Positions 25,239-34,535 are shown, counted from the stretch's first letter. The stretch: 50,096 nt of DNA from an uncultured Caryophanales bacterium (GCA_937958685.1 CALGNF010000043.1:1-50096); one strand, 5' to 3'. The notes: a model not told the origin generated them from the sequence alone. Made by a program: numbers and translations.

Positions 25239-27083
25239 TTAGAAACGGTCATAACAGATGAAACAGCGGTTGGGAAACAATTCATCAAGCGCTTCATGCT
25301 TGTCCTTGGTGAAGATTGTTTTTGTCAGGTCTTCGACCGACATCATGAAATCATGGTCCGAGGTTTCCGTGATTGTAAGTTTGCCTTCACGGGCAACCAG
25401 TCTCAGGGAGACGTTGTTGGCCGCAAGCAGCGGATCGGTGAACTTGATCGCCACATCCACAAAGACCTCTTCTGGTGGCGCATAGGCATTCAGGAATTTG
25501 CGGATGTCGACGATCCTGACCATGCCGGTGGGAATGGTGCCGGCGACCGCCGGCGTCATCATCCGGGAAAAGTCATAGCCTTCCACAAGCGGGAGGATCT
25601 CCTCTTTCAGACAGAGTTCATCCGCCTCCTCGCCGCTTGTCGCCAGATAACCGACCTTCTGTTTGTCGCGCATGATCAGATAGAATGATACCCGGTCCTG
25701 GGCGAGGGCGTTCATGTATTCGATCCAGCGGCTTTCGTTCCTGACCATGTAGCCGCAACGCCCAACGGTCTCCCGATCATAAAGTTCCATGAGACTTCTG
25801 GGATCGACGGTTTCCTGCAGTGAACATGGAACAGGGACTCCGTCCGTATCCAAGCGTCTGGCGAAAGCATAGGGGACAAACCCATATGGCTCATAATACT
25901 CTTTCGCAACCGGCGAGAGCGTGATCAGCGAGTAACCTTCCCGATGACAGCGAGCCAACGTGGCTGAGATCACCTGTCGCATCAAACCTTGACGCCGGAA
26001 AGAAGGTCTCGTCGCCGCGCCGACGATGAAGGCGCTTGGCCAAAGCGAGCCGTTGAAATGCATCGGCCGTTCCAACAGATGCAAACCGGAAGCGACTTTG
26101 CCGTTTGCTTTCGCTGCGACCACCTTTGCCGGATCACTCTGATAGAGGAAGAAGTGATCGACATAACGGTCGGAGTCATCGAAGGCTTCCCTGTAAAGAT
26201 CATGCATCTGTCGATACTCGCGGCTGATGATGCAGGCATGCTTGGCAGATCTTGCGAGCGGATGATACGACAGTTTCGCTTTTCTCAATGCCGGCGAGCC
26301 ATAGTCGTCCTGACGGGAAAGATACTTGATGCCTTGGAAGTGCTTGCCGGCAGTCAGGGCATTGATCGCCGCATAAGCGCCGATTGCGTCATACTCAGCC
26401 TTTTCGAACAAGATTATGCCGTGGCCATAACGGCTGATGAGACCGACGCTCAAGGCGACGATCCGGTTTTCCACCCACAAGAGGTCGCAAAAAAGCCCCA
26501 GTTCGTCCAAATGCTCAAGCGCGGATTGAAGCGGCGGGTAATCGTCGGTGTTGCCGCCTTGGAGCCGGTGGCGCTCGAGAAAGTCTTGGACATCTTTGGC
26601 GTCGCTTGGTTTGTAATCGGTCAGTTGATATGCGTACTTCTTGGTGAATTGATTGAACAGGTTGCGTTTCTTGTGGTATTTTGAACCCGCCAACGTCGCC
26701 AGGGCTGTCGGATCATAGATATATTCAGCCAGGACGTCATCATAAAGCACAAGCATATCCTCATCATCGAAAAGCGGTAGCATGGCCGGCGTGATCCCGA
26801 CGATCACGGGGACGGCTTCCGCCTTCCGGATAGCCGCCAGGCCCTGGCGGAATAGCGATTCGGTCGCCGCGATCGGCGGCAGATAAACCCGGCGGGAGTA
26901 CGTCAGGCAGCGGGCGATCGCATAGCCGTCGCCCCACATGATCTCCAACTGGTCGTTCTTGCTCCAGACGAAAAGATTGGCGAAGACAAATTCGCTGTTT
27001 TGGTAATCATCGGACCAGAAGGCGCCTTCCACCAGGGATTCAAAACCAGATCGATCAGTTAGTTTGGGAGCTTGGAAGAACAA
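25239..27083 (-). CDS. DUF2156-Eis fusion (lysyltransferase-like plus GNAT acetyltransferase)
   Basis: A 614-residue two-part protein. Residues 1-about 280 match DUF2156, the soluble aminoacyl-transfer domain of phosphatidylglycerol lysyltransferases, ending in the signature LRKAKLSYHPL. The rest matches Eis-type acetyltransferases: a GNAT acetyl-CoA loop TRPSFRRQGLMRQV near 358-371, YYEPYGF with a candidate general-acid Tyr, a second GNAT fold and an SCP2-like C-terminal domain. The protein ends in Phe, as Eis does, where the terminal carboxylate acts as base. No membrane segment is visible. Start: TTG 27083 is six bases after AGAGGTG; an upstream TTG at 27128 lacks a site. The two activities together suggest transfer to or modification of lipids, amino groups or drugs; the substrate is unknown. 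Confidence 0.78.
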   Translation of the reverse strand: MFFQAPKLTDRSGFESLVEGAFWSDDYQNSEFVFANLFVWSKNDQLEIMWGDGYAIARCLTYSRRVYLPPIAATESLFRQGLAAIRKAEAVPVIVGITPAMLPLFDDEDMLVLYDDVLAEYIYDPTALATLAGSKYHKKRNLFNQFTKKYAYQLTDYKPSDAKDVQDFLERHRLQGGNTDDYPPLQSALEHLDELGLFCDLLWVENRIVALSVGLISRYGHGIILFEKAEYDAIGAYAAINALTAGKHFQGIKYLSRQDDYGSPALRKAKLSYHPLARSAKHACIISREYRQMHDLYREAFDDSDRYVDHFFLYQSDPAKVVAAKANGKVASGLHLLERPMHFNGSLWPSAFIVGAATRPSFRRQGLMRQVISATLARCHREGYSLITLSPVAKEYYEPYGFVPYAFARRLDTDGVPVPCSLQETVDPRSLMELYDRETVGRCGYMVRNESRWIEYMNALAQDRVSFYLIMRDKQKVGYLATSGEEADELCLKEEILPLVEGYDFSRMMTPAVAGTIPTGMVRIVDIRKFLNAYAPPEEVFVDVAIKFTDPLLAANNVSLRLVAREGKLTITETSDHDFMMSVEDLTKTIFTKDKHEALDELFPNRCFICYDRF

Positions 27084-27244
27084 GGAAAACACCTCTTTGG
27101 CAGGATATTGTGGCCACTTGGCAAGCAACCAGATGCAACTACTACTATTTTAACACAGATTGGCCAATGAATGGGAACACAGGCTTTTTTCCAGTAAGTT
27201 TGGGCGATGGATGCGTATTATGTTCGCAAAAGGTGGTGTTTTCC

Positions 27245-28909
27245 ATGCGCAAAGCCATGCTATCGGTCATGCTCTCATTCATGCTATGTCTATTTTTCGG
27301 CGGAGTCTTCGCCTATTCGCCCCATTATCTTCCCGGGGGCGACAACTATCTCTCTGAGGACAACTTCCACCTGTCAGGCGGTTATTACACGACCTTGGAG
27401 CCCTTTCTCATCAAACCGTTCACGGAATATGTCATCGCGATTCCCCGCGACTATTACGACAACGAGACCGTCGGGGTTATTCTCGATTACTACGACAATC
27501 TTGAGCATGTGGACGCGGTTTTGCTGGAGAGGGGCGACTTTTTGCTCCATGCTTCGAGCGAAGTCTTCACCTGCGTGTTCACCACCCTTTCGGGAGCCAA
27601 TTATCTAAGCGTGAGCATCCGCACTGAGTACGACTATTTTGTGATCACCACCCCGCCGTTGGCGGGGTTTATGCTCGAGGAAGGCGCCGTCTATGATGGT
27701 TATGAGGCATATGTTCAAGGCACCATGCTCGATACGCAGGCGCCCTTTTTCCAAAGTTCAGGAACCGTCATGTCCTATGTCGACACGCCGATCTCGATCA
27801 CTGAAATCAGAAGCGCGCTGCAGGCGTATGACTTCATCGACGGCGACCTGTCGGCGGACATCGTCCTGATTGCGGACGGCTATACGGAAAACAAGGACAC
27901 CTTGGGAGAGTACCAGGCGACCTTCGCGGTCACCGACAGCAGCGACAACTCTACCGAGATCACCATCAGGATCTTCGTCGTCGACTGCGTCCCGCCGGTC
28001 TTCACACCGATCGGGACGATCAAGGCCGTCTATCCGTCAGTCTATTCCGTGGAAGCGATTTTGGGAATGCTCAGCGCCAGCGACAACTATGACGGCGACT
28101 TGTCGGATGCGATCCAACTCGATGACGACAATTACACGGCGAACAGCGCACAACTTGGCATCCATGAGATGCGCTTCTCGGTAACCGACACCTCCGGCAA
28201 TCACTCGGAGTTGATTGTCGAGATCGAGGTCGTGGACGAGGCATCCCCGATCATCCAGGGCGCCACGCACGTGATCGTCGGTTATGATCAGGTGCTTTCC
28301 GCCTTGGCGGTCAAGGCCGGGCTGTCTGCCATCGACGACCACGACGGAAACCTGTCCGAGGCAATAACGCTCATCCAAGATGATTACACCGCCAACTCCC
28401 GGATTCTGGGCGACCACGAGATGCGTTTTGCGGTCAGCGATTCGACCGGCAATCAAACGATCGTCATCGTCACGATCAGCGTCGTCGACGAGATCGGCCC
28501 CCTGCTTTATTTCGACATGGCCGTCATCCAAATCTACAACGACATGGTGCTGTCCTTGGGCGATGTCGCCATGCTCCTCCGGGCATCGGGGGAGATCGAT
28601 CCCGCCAAGGACCACAAGCTATATGTCAGCTTCGATTCCTATTCGCGCCACAGTTTTGTTCCCGGCGTCTATCATTTGTCGCTCAGGATCGAGGATGAAG
28701 CTGGTTTTTCCCAGGAAAAAACGATCGCGATCAAGGTAATCCCCCGCACGGAAGCCATGTTTCTGGAGGCCGTGATATCCGAGGAGACCACACGGCCGCT
28801 TTGGACGCAAAAACATTCGCTTATGCTTATCTGTGGATTGGGAGCGCTTACCTTGGTCACCAATCTTGGCTGGGCTTTCTTTTTGTATAAAAAGAAACCC
28901 CTTTCCTGA
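27245..28909 (+). CDS. Surface protein with DUF5011 repeats and a C-terminal anchor
   Basis: A 554-residue secreted protein. The signal peptide RKAMLSVMLSFMLCLFFGG covers residues 2-20. After an unknown 140-residue region come three Ig-like DUF5011 repeats (about 163-247, 250-332, 335-416), each with a 'D..DGDLS..I......Y...LG...M.F.VTD..GN' pattern, and a fourth weaker copy. A hydrophobic span near 524-545 and KKK at the end anchor it. There is no sortase motif. The start ATG 27245 (AAGGTGG upstream) gives the signal peptide; longer versions from 27110 do not. It may hold cells or polymers together; this is inferred from similar adhesins. Confidence 0.8.
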   Translation: MRKAMLSVMLSFMLCLFFGGVFAYSPHYLPGGDNYLSEDNFHLSGGYYTTLEPFLIKPFTEYVIAIPRDYYDNETVGVILDYYDNLEHVDAVLLERGDFLLHASSEVFTCVFTTLSGANYLSVSIRTEYDYFVITTPPLAGFMLEEGAVYDGYEAYVQGTMLDTQAPFFQSSGTVMSYVDTPISITEIRSALQAYDFIDGDLSADIVLIADGYTENKDTLGEYQATFAVTDSSDNSTEITIRIFVVDCVPPVFTPIGTIKAVYPSVYSVEAILGMLSASDNYDGDLSDAIQLDDDNYTANSAQLGIHEMRFSVTDTSGNHSELIVEIEVVDEASPIIQGATHVIVGYDQVLSALAVKAGLSAIDDHDGNLSEAITLIQDDYTANSRILGDHEMRFAVSDSTGNQTIVIVTISVVDEIGPLLYFDMAVIQIYNDMVLSLGDVAMLLRASGEIDPAKDHKLYVSFDSYSRHSFVPGVYHLSLRIEDEAGFSQEKTIAIKVIPRTEAMFLEAVISEETTRPLWTQKHSLMLICGLGALTLVTNLGWAFFLYKKKPLS

Positions 28910-28926
28910 CTTTTGGGTGTTTCTTT
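28891..28926 (+). terminator. Probable terminator of the surface-protein gene
   Basis: AAAGAAACCC pairs with GGGTGTTTCTTT with one bulge, across the stop codon. It is weaker than the other terminators here. Confidence 0.45.
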
Positions 28927-28942
28927 ATCCCTGCCCGCGTGT

Positions 28943-28948
28943 TATAAT
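28943..28948 (+). promoter_or_regulatory. -10 box of the hydrogenase operon
   Basis: TATAAT lies 40 bases before the hndA GTG. A weak TTCTTT (28921-28926) is 16 bases upstream as a possible -35. Confidence 0.5.
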
Positions 28949-28988
28949 ACCGGTGTCATTAATACCGCGAAGGGAGAAAGAAACACCA

Positions 28989-29477
28989 GTGAGCCTTAAA
29001 ATTCAGATTACTGAAGAGAAGCTTGCTCAGCTGTACGGCACCATGGAAGCGAACAAGAAAAAGCCGGGTCCATTGATGCCTACGCTCCACGCAGCCCAGA
29101 AAATCTTCGGCTGCATCCCGCTTCCGATCCAGAAAATCATCGCCAAGGAACTAAACGAAAGCATCGCCAAGATCAACGGCGTCGTCACCTTCTACGGCAA
29201 CTTCTCGATCGAACCGAAGGGGAAAAACATCATCAGCGTCTGTCTTGGGACCGCCTGCTATGTCAGGGGCTCGCAAGGGATCCTGGACGCGTTTGCGGAT
29301 GAATTGAAGATCAAACCGGGAGAAACCACAGCGGACGGCCTCTTCACCTTGGAGGCCACAAGATGCATCGGTGCATGTGGCCTGGCGCCGGTCTTCACGA
29401 TCAACGAAACGATTCAGGGCAACAGCACGGTCCAAACCGCCAAAGAAGCGATCAGACAGATCCGCCACCAATCATGA
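28989..29477 (+). CDS. hndA: NuoE-like [2Fe-2S] subunit of NAD(P)-linked hydrogenase
   Basis: A 162-residue thioredoxin-fold ferredoxin. The cluster ligands are in CLGTAC (C-x4-C) and RCIGAC (C-x3-C), exactly as in NuoE. It passes electrons in the HndABCD complex, which couples NAD(P)H oxidation, alone or together with reduced ferredoxin, to H2. Start GTG 28989 is chosen by alignment of the N-terminus and the GGGAG box upstream. A short hairpin with a T9 run follows the gene at 29524, before hndB. Confidence 0.92.
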   Translation: MSLKIQITEEKLAQLYGTMEANKKKPGPLMPTLHAAQKIFGCIPLPIQKIIAKELNESIAKINGVVTFYGNFSIEPKGKNIISVCLGTACYVRGSQGILDAFADELKIKPGETTADGLFTLEATRCIGACGLAPVFTINETIQGNSTVQTAKEAIRQIRHQS

Positions 29478-29523
29478 AGCTGTACACAACGGGCAAAGAA
29501 AACGGATACATGGATTTGATCCG

Positions 29524-29558
29524 AAATCTCTAGAAACCGAACCAGGAGATTTTTTTTT
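29524..29558 (+). terminator. Hairpin with T-run between hndA and hndB
   Basis: AAATCTC (29524-29530) pairs with GAGATTT (29546-29552), followed by a run of T. It could end or attenuate the transcript after hndA. No convincing promoter was found between it and hndB, so partial read-through is likely. Confidence 0.55.
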
Positions 29559-29668
29559 GCCGTTTACCAAAGCATTTAAAAGAAACACACACCCCTTAGT
29601 TGCCATCAATCACAAAAAAACGCACGCCGGATCGACTGAACAATCCGCACGTACGATGGAGGAATATC

Positions 29669-30037
29669 ATGAAGACAATGGCTGAGCTTGAGAAACTCAA
29701 GGAAGAAGCAAGGAAGAACATCAACATGCGCTATAACAAGAACGCGACCCGGATCCAGGTCGGGATGGGCACCTGCGGCATCGCCGCCGGTGCCAGGCGC
29801 GTCCTGAACAAATTCCTCGAGGAAATCAAGGAATACGACCTGAAGAAGATCATGGTCACCCAGGTCGGCTGCATGGGCGAATGCGCCTTCGAGCCGCTGG
29901 TGGAAGTATTGGAGGAATCCGGCACGCACACGATCTACTGCCGTGTCACCGAAAGAATGGTCGAGGACATCATCGAGGAGCACATCATCGGCGGGAAACC
30001 GATCGAGAAGTACATCCTGTCCGTGGCCAAAAGGTAG
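29669..30037 (+). CDS. hndB: [2Fe-2S] ferredoxin subunit HndB
   Basis: A 122-residue thioredoxin-like ferredoxin with GTCGIAAGAR and, 30 residues later, VGCMGECAFEP: the four-cysteine layout of HndB proteins. RBS GGAGG precedes ATG 29669. It lies ten bases before hndC. It bridges electrons among the hydrogenase subunits. Confidence 0.9.
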   Translation: MKTMAELEKLKEEARKNINMRYNKNATRIQVGMGTCGIAAGARRVLNKFLEEIKEYDLKKIMVTQVGCMGECAFEPLVEVLEESGTHTIYCRVTERMVEDIIEEHIIGGKPIEKYILSVAKR

Positions 30038-30047
30038 GTGGGCTAAG

Positions 30048-31865
30048 GTGCTGGAAAGAATCCATATCCTGATCTGCGGCGGCGCCAACTGCGCTGGCGG
30101 CGGCTCCAAGGAACTTTGGCGGGAATTCAACGATCAACTGGAAAAACGCAATCTGGTGGATGAGGCAAAAACCGTCATGACCGGGTGTTTCGGCTTGTGT
30201 GCGAGCGGGCCGATCGTGGTCGTGTTTCCAAAAGAAGTCTTTTATGAACACGTCGGAGTCGCCGATGTCAAGGACATCATCGAGGAACATATCCTGGGCG
30301 GTAGGGTCGTCGAGAGATTGTTGCTCAAGGAAAAGGTCGACAAGAGCAAGCTCAAGATCTACAGCCAGCTGAAATTCTATGCCAAGCAAAAACGGATCGC
30401 CTTGCGCAACTGCGGTTCGATCAACCCGCTGGACATCAAGGAATACATCGCCAGAAATGGCTACAAAGCCCTGGGGAAAGTCCTGACGGAAATGACGCCG
30501 CAGGAAGTCATCGCCACGATGAAGGCCTCCGGCCTGCGCGGTCGGGGCGGTGGCGGCTTCCCCACTGGCCTCAAATGGGAATTCGCGGCCAAATCGGTCG
30601 ATACGATCAAATATGTGATCTGCAACGCCGACGAGGGCGACCCCGGAGCGTTCATGGACCGGGCTGTCCTCGAGGGCGATCCCCACTCGGTACTCGAGGC
30701 GATGGCGATCTGCGGTTACGCGATCGGCGCTCACCAGGGCTACATCTATGTCCGGGCCGAGTATCCGGTAGCTGTCGAGAGATTGCAGCTCGCGATCGAT
30801 CAAGCCCGGGAGCTTGAGCTTTTGGGCGACAATATCTTCAATTCCGGTTTTTCCTTCGATATCGATCTCCGATTGGGTGCCGGCGCGTTCGTCTGCGGTG
30901 AGGAAACCGCCCTGATCGCTTCGATCGAGGGCGAGCGCGGCATGCCCAGAAACAAACCGCCCTTCCCGGCGGCGAGAGGTCTTTGGGGCCATCCGACCAA
31001 TGTCAACAACGTCGAAACCTTCGCCAACGTTCCCGTCATTTTTCTCAAAGGCGCCGACTGGTTCCGTTCCGTCGGCACGGAAAAATCCCCGGGCACGAAA
31101 GTCTTCGCCCTGGGGGGAAAGATCCAGAACACCGGGCTTGTCGAGGTGCCGATGGGCACGACTCTGCGCGAGGTCATCTATGATATCGGCGGCGGCATCC
31201 CCAACAAACGCAAAATCAAGGCCGTCCAGACCGGCGGACCCTCCGGCGGTTGCATCACCGAGGCTTCGCTCGACACACCGATCGATTTCGACAATCTGAC
31301 CGCGCTCGGCTCGATGATGGGCTCCGGCGGCATGATCATCATGGATGAGGACAACTGCATGGTCGACGTCGCCAGATTCTACCTCGACTTCACCGTCGAC
31401 GAGTCTTGTGGCAAATGCACCCCCTGCCGCGAGGGCACCAAGCGGATGCTCGACATCCTGAACCGGATCTGCGAAGGTGAAGGCAACGCCGAGGATCTCG
31501 ACGTTTTGGAGCGTCTTGCGATCATGATCAAGGATTCCTCGCTCTGCGGATTGGGGCAAACAGCTCCCAATCCGGTCTTATCCACGCTCAAACACTTCCG
31601 CGCCGAATATGAAGCGCATGTCTTTGACAAGGTCTGTCCGGCGGGAGTCTGTTCGAAACTGACCAATTTCGTCGTCACCGACCTGTGCATCGGCTGCACG
31701 AAGTGCGCCCGCAACTGTCCCGTGGGCGCGATTCAAGGCAAAGTCAAGGACAAACACTTCATCGATCTTGACATCTGCATCCGCTGCGGTGCCTGCAAGA
31801 GCATCTGTCCCGTGAACGCCATCGTCTCCAAGCCAATGGAGAAGGGAGGCGAGGTGAGTGTCTAA
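30048..31865 (+). CDS. hndC: NuoF-like NAD(P)H-oxidising subunit with ferredoxin tail
   Basis: A 605-residue flavoprotein. An N-terminal [2Fe-2S] thioredoxin-like part (CGGANCAGGG, CFGLCASGP) precedes the NuoF core: LRGRGGGGFPTG (NAD(P)H site), CNADEGDPGAFMDR (FMN site) and SCGKCTPCREG ([4Fe-4S]). The C-terminus carries two [4Fe-4S] ferredoxin motifs, CIGCTKCARNCPVG and CIRCGACKSICPVN. It oxidises or reduces NAD(P)H and splits electrons, a candidate bifurcation site. The GTG at 30048 is used as start; AGGTGGG lies upstream. Its end overlaps the hndD GTG/ATG region. Confidence 0.95.
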   Translation: MLERIHILICGGANCAGGGSKELWREFNDQLEKRNLVDEAKTVMTGCFGLCASGPIVVVFPKEVFYEHVGVADVKDIIEEHILGGRVVERLLLKEKVDKSKLKIYSQLKFYAKQKRIALRNCGSINPLDIKEYIARNGYKALGKVLTEMTPQEVIATMKASGLRGRGGGGFPTGLKWEFAAKSVDTIKYVICNADEGDPGAFMDRAVLEGDPHSVLEAMAICGYAIGAHQGYIYVRAEYPVAVERLQLAIDQARELELLGDNIFNSGFSFDIDLRLGAGAFVCGEETALIASIEGERGMPRNKPPFPAARGLWGHPTNVNNVETFANVPVIFLKGADWFRSVGTEKSPGTKVFALGGKIQNTGLVEVPMGTTLREVIYDIGGGIPNKRKIKAVQTGGPSGGCITEASLDTPIDFDNLTALGSMMGSGGMIIMDEDNCMVDVARFYLDFTVDESCGKCTPCREGTKRMLDILNRICEGEGNAEDLDVLERLAIMIKDSSLCGLGQTAPNPVLSTLKHFRAEYEAHVFDKVCPAGVCSKLTNFVVTDLCIGCTKCARNCPVGAIQGKVKDKHFIDLDICIRCGACKSICPVNAIVSKPMEKGGEVSV

Positions 31866-31866
31866 G

Positions 31867-33612
31867 ATGGTCCATCTTACAATCGACGGCCGCTATGTCG
31901 AGGTGCCTGCGCACTATACGGTGCTCAAGGCCGCCGAGGTCGCCGGCATCAGGATCCCCCGGCTCTGTTTCCTTGAAGGCATCCACGAACAGGCCAACTG
32001 CCGCGTCTGCGTTGTCAAAATCGAAGGCCAGAGAGGCCTGAAAACATCCTGTTCGACGTTGGTCCAGGAAGGCATGGTCGTCAGTTCCAACAACAAGGAA
32101 GTCTACAACACCATCTCTTTCAATCTGGAGTTGCTGGCGGGCAACCACAAATTCGAATGCTGGAAATGCTCGCGCGAGAACAGTTGCGAATTCTTGGATC
32201 TCTTGCGCCGGTTCAACGTCGAGAACGATTTCTCAAATGCCAAACTTTTTGAACAGAAAGACATCCTTTTCAACGAATCCTCGGGCGCGATGGTGCTCGA
32301 TTCCAGCAAATGCGTCCTTTGCGGCCGCTGTGTTTCCGCCTGCGAGAAGCAGTCGGGACTCGGGATCCTCAACTTCAACCGCCGCGGTTCGAAAACCTTC
32401 GTCGGTCCGGCCCAGTTCCACAATCTTGACGATGCCGGCTGCATCTATTGCGGCAAATGCATCCAGGCCTGCCCGACCGGCGCAATCAGCGAATTCGACG
32501 AGATCAAGTCGTTCGAACGCGCCTTGCGCGATCCCGACAAGACCGTTGTCGTCCAGGTGGCGCCGGCGGTGAGAGCCGCTCTCGGCGAGGAATTCGGCTA
32601 CAAGATCGGCACCAACGTCGAAGGCCAGATCTTTGCCGCCCTTCGGGAACTCGGCGTCAACGAGATCATCGACACCAACTTCACCGCCGATCTCACGATC
32701 ATGGAGGAAGGCAGCGAGTTCATCGATCGCTTGAAGAACAATAAAGTCTTGCCGCTTTTCACCTCCTGCTCGCCCGGCTGGATCAACTACCTCGAGCAAT
32801 ACTATCCCGAATACATCCCCAATGTTTCCACCTGCAAGTCGCCGCAACAAATGGCGGGAGCGCTCATCAAGACCTATTATGCCGGGAAGATTGGCAAACA
32901 CGCCAAAGATATCGTCTCGGTCTCGATCATGCCCTGTGTGGCCAAGAAGGCCGAGGCCAGACGTCCGGAAATGGGGCGTGACGGCTACCGCGACGTCGAC
33001 ATCGTCCTGACCACCCGCGAATTGGCGCGTCTTATCAGACACCAGAGCATTCCCTTCCGCGAACTCGAGCCGATCAAACCGTTCGGCGCCTTGGCGCAAT
33101 ACACCGGCGCCGCCGCGATCTTCGGCGCGACGGGCGGCGTGATGGAAGCGGCGCTTCGGACCGTCACCGAAATCCTTGAAGGCCACTCGACCCCGGTGGA
33201 GTTCACCGACATCCGCGGTCTGGAAAATATCAAGGAAGCGACCTACAAAGTCGCCGGCGCCGACGTCAACGTCGCCGTCGTCCACGGCGGCAGGGCGATC
33301 AAGGACTTCCTTGAACATCTCAAGACAACCGAAAAACAATACCACTTCGTCGAGTTCATGGGCTGCACCGGCGGCTGCATCAACGGTGGCGGACAGCCGA
33401 TCGTCCCAGCGGAAATCCAGGAAAAAGTCGATGTCCGCGCCAGGCGCGCAAAAGTCCTCTACAGCATCGACGAGCTCGCCAGTTTCCGCAAATCGCACCA
33501 AAGCGAAGCCGTCAAAACGATCTATCGCGATTTTCTTGGCGAACCCGGGTCGCACCGGAGCCACGAGCTTCTGCATACCCACTACACCAAGAAAGTCCCT
33601 TACACACGCTGA
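31867..33612 (+). CDS. hndD: [FeFe] hydrogenase catalytic subunit HndD
   Basis: A 581-residue H2-evolving or H2-oxidising enzyme. In order: a [2Fe-2S] domain (about 31-70), a His/Cys [4Fe-4S] site (HKFECWKCSRENSC), two [4Fe-4S] motifs (CVLCGRCVSAC, CIYCGKCIQAC) and the H-cluster. L1 reads TSCSPGW (299-305), L2 MPCVAKKAE (355-363) and L3 MGCTGGCINGGGQ (C500, C504). The second Cys of the classic TSCCPGW is Ser here. Start: ATG 31867 gives the family N-terminus; GTG 31858 is three codons longer and sits next to the RBS GGGAGG. HydE, HydF and HydG maturases must lie elsewhere. Confidence 0.94.
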   Translation: MVHLTIDGRYVEVPAHYTVLKAAEVAGIRIPRLCFLEGIHEQANCRVCVVKIEGQRGLKTSCSTLVQEGMVVSSNNKEVYNTISFNLELLAGNHKFECWKCSRENSCEFLDLLRRFNVENDFSNAKLFEQKDILFNESSGAMVLDSSKCVLCGRCVSACEKQSGLGILNFNRRGSKTFVGPAQFHNLDDAGCIYCGKCIQACPTGAISEFDEIKSFERALRDPDKTVVVQVAPAVRAALGEEFGYKIGTNVEGQIFAALRELGVNEIIDTNFTADLTIMEEGSEFIDRLKNNKVLPLFTSCSPGWINYLEQYYPEYIPNVSTCKSPQQMAGALIKTYYAGKIGKHAKDIVSVSIMPCVAKKAEARRPEMGRDGYRDVDIVLTTRELARLIRHQSIPFRELEPIKPFGALAQYTGAAAIFGATGGVMEAALRTVTEILEGHSTPVEFTDIRGLENIKEATYKVAGADVNVAVVHGGRAIKDFLEHLKTTEKQYHFVEFMGCTGGCINGGGQPIVPAEIQEKVDVRARRAKVLYSIDELASFRKSHQSEAVKTIYRDFLGEPGSHRSHELLHTHYTKKVPYTR

Positions 33613-33614
33613 TC

Positions 33615-34523
33615 ATGAACAAGCTGTTATCACTCTTATTGGTGATTTTGCTTGCGGGGATGACAGCCTGCAAACCAACGGAAAAACCGACAGTGATCGT
33701 CCCCTCGGGATCGCCGCAATTGGCCCAGATCTATCTGGAAGCATCCGGAAATTACCGAATCGACACCGTTCAGGGTCCCGATCCGCTGCTGGCGGCTTTT
33801 GGTTCCCTGTCCCATGATTTCATCTTTGCGCCGACCAATCTCGGGGCAAAGCTTTACACCGCCAAACCGGACTACATTTTGATCTGCGCGGTCACCTTTG
33901 GCAATTACTACCTCATAACAAAAACAGAATCACCGTTCGACCTGGCATCACTAGAGGGCCGGGAAATCACTGTTTTTGGCGCTAATCAAACTTCTGACAT
34001 CATTGTTCGCTATCTGCTTTTCGAAAACAACATCACAGCCACGATCACCTATGTCGACTCCGTGCAGACTGCGATGGCGCTCTTTGTGGCCGACAACTCC
34101 AAGATCGTTCTGACGGCGGAACCATCACTTTCGGTTTTGGAGTCACAAATCACCGATCTCGACGTGATCGACCTGCAACAGCAGTATGAATTGATTGCCG
34201 GTGATAATTCCTATCCCCAGGCCGGCATCTTTGCCAGAGCCTCGCTCCCCAAAAGCACGATCGACGCCTTCCTCGTGGAGCTTGCGGCCTCGATCGTTTC
34301 CGTGAATGCCGATCCCCAGAAAGCGGCGGCGGTCGCGGCGGGATTGGGCTACGCGTTTCCCGAAGCCGTCATCGCCTCGGCGATCCCCAGGAGCAATCTG
34401 GGGTATAAGGGCGCCCTCGAGGTTAAAAGCGATCTCGAAACGTACTTCCAGGTAATCTTGGACATGAATGCCAATCTGATCGGCGGGAGTCTTCCCGATG
34501 CCGCCTTTTATTATCAACCATAG
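33615..34523 (+). CDS. ABC importer substrate-binding lipoprotein (NMT1/SsuA-like)
   Basis: A 302-residue extracellular binding protein. A signal peptide with a lipobox ends at Cys19 (GMTAC), so it is tethered to the membrane. Its layout (IVPSGSPQLAQIYL, then APTNLGAKLY) matches the SsuA/NMT1 family for sulfonates, nitrate, taurine or pyrimidine precursors. It starts two bases after hndD and is followed by the permease. No ATPase gene is in this unit. Confidence 0.78.
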   Translation: MNKLLSLLLVILLAGMTACKPTEKPTVIVPSGSPQLAQIYLEASGNYRIDTVQGPDPLLAAFGSLSHDFIFAPTNLGAKLYTAKPDYILICAVTFGNYYLITKTESPFDLASLEGREITVFGANQTSDIIVRYLLFENNITATITYVDSVQTAMALFVADNSKIVLTAEPSLSVLESQITDLDVIDLQQQYELIAGDNSYPQAGIFARASLPKSTIDAFLVELAASIVSVNADPQKAAAVAAGLGYAFPEAVIASAIPRSNLGYKGALEVKSDLETYFQVILDMNANLIGGSLPDAAFYYQP

Positions 34524-34535
34524 TAGGTGATGGAA

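Noticed and set aside
29985..31559. A 524-codon open frame on the minus strand across hndC
   Set aside because: It is the antisense shadow of hndC, whose frame carries all NuoF and ferredoxin motifs. GC-rich codon use opens the opposite frame.
32233..33582. A 449-codon minus-strand frame across hndD
   Set aside because: Shadow of the [FeFe] hydrogenase gene; no domain recognised in it.
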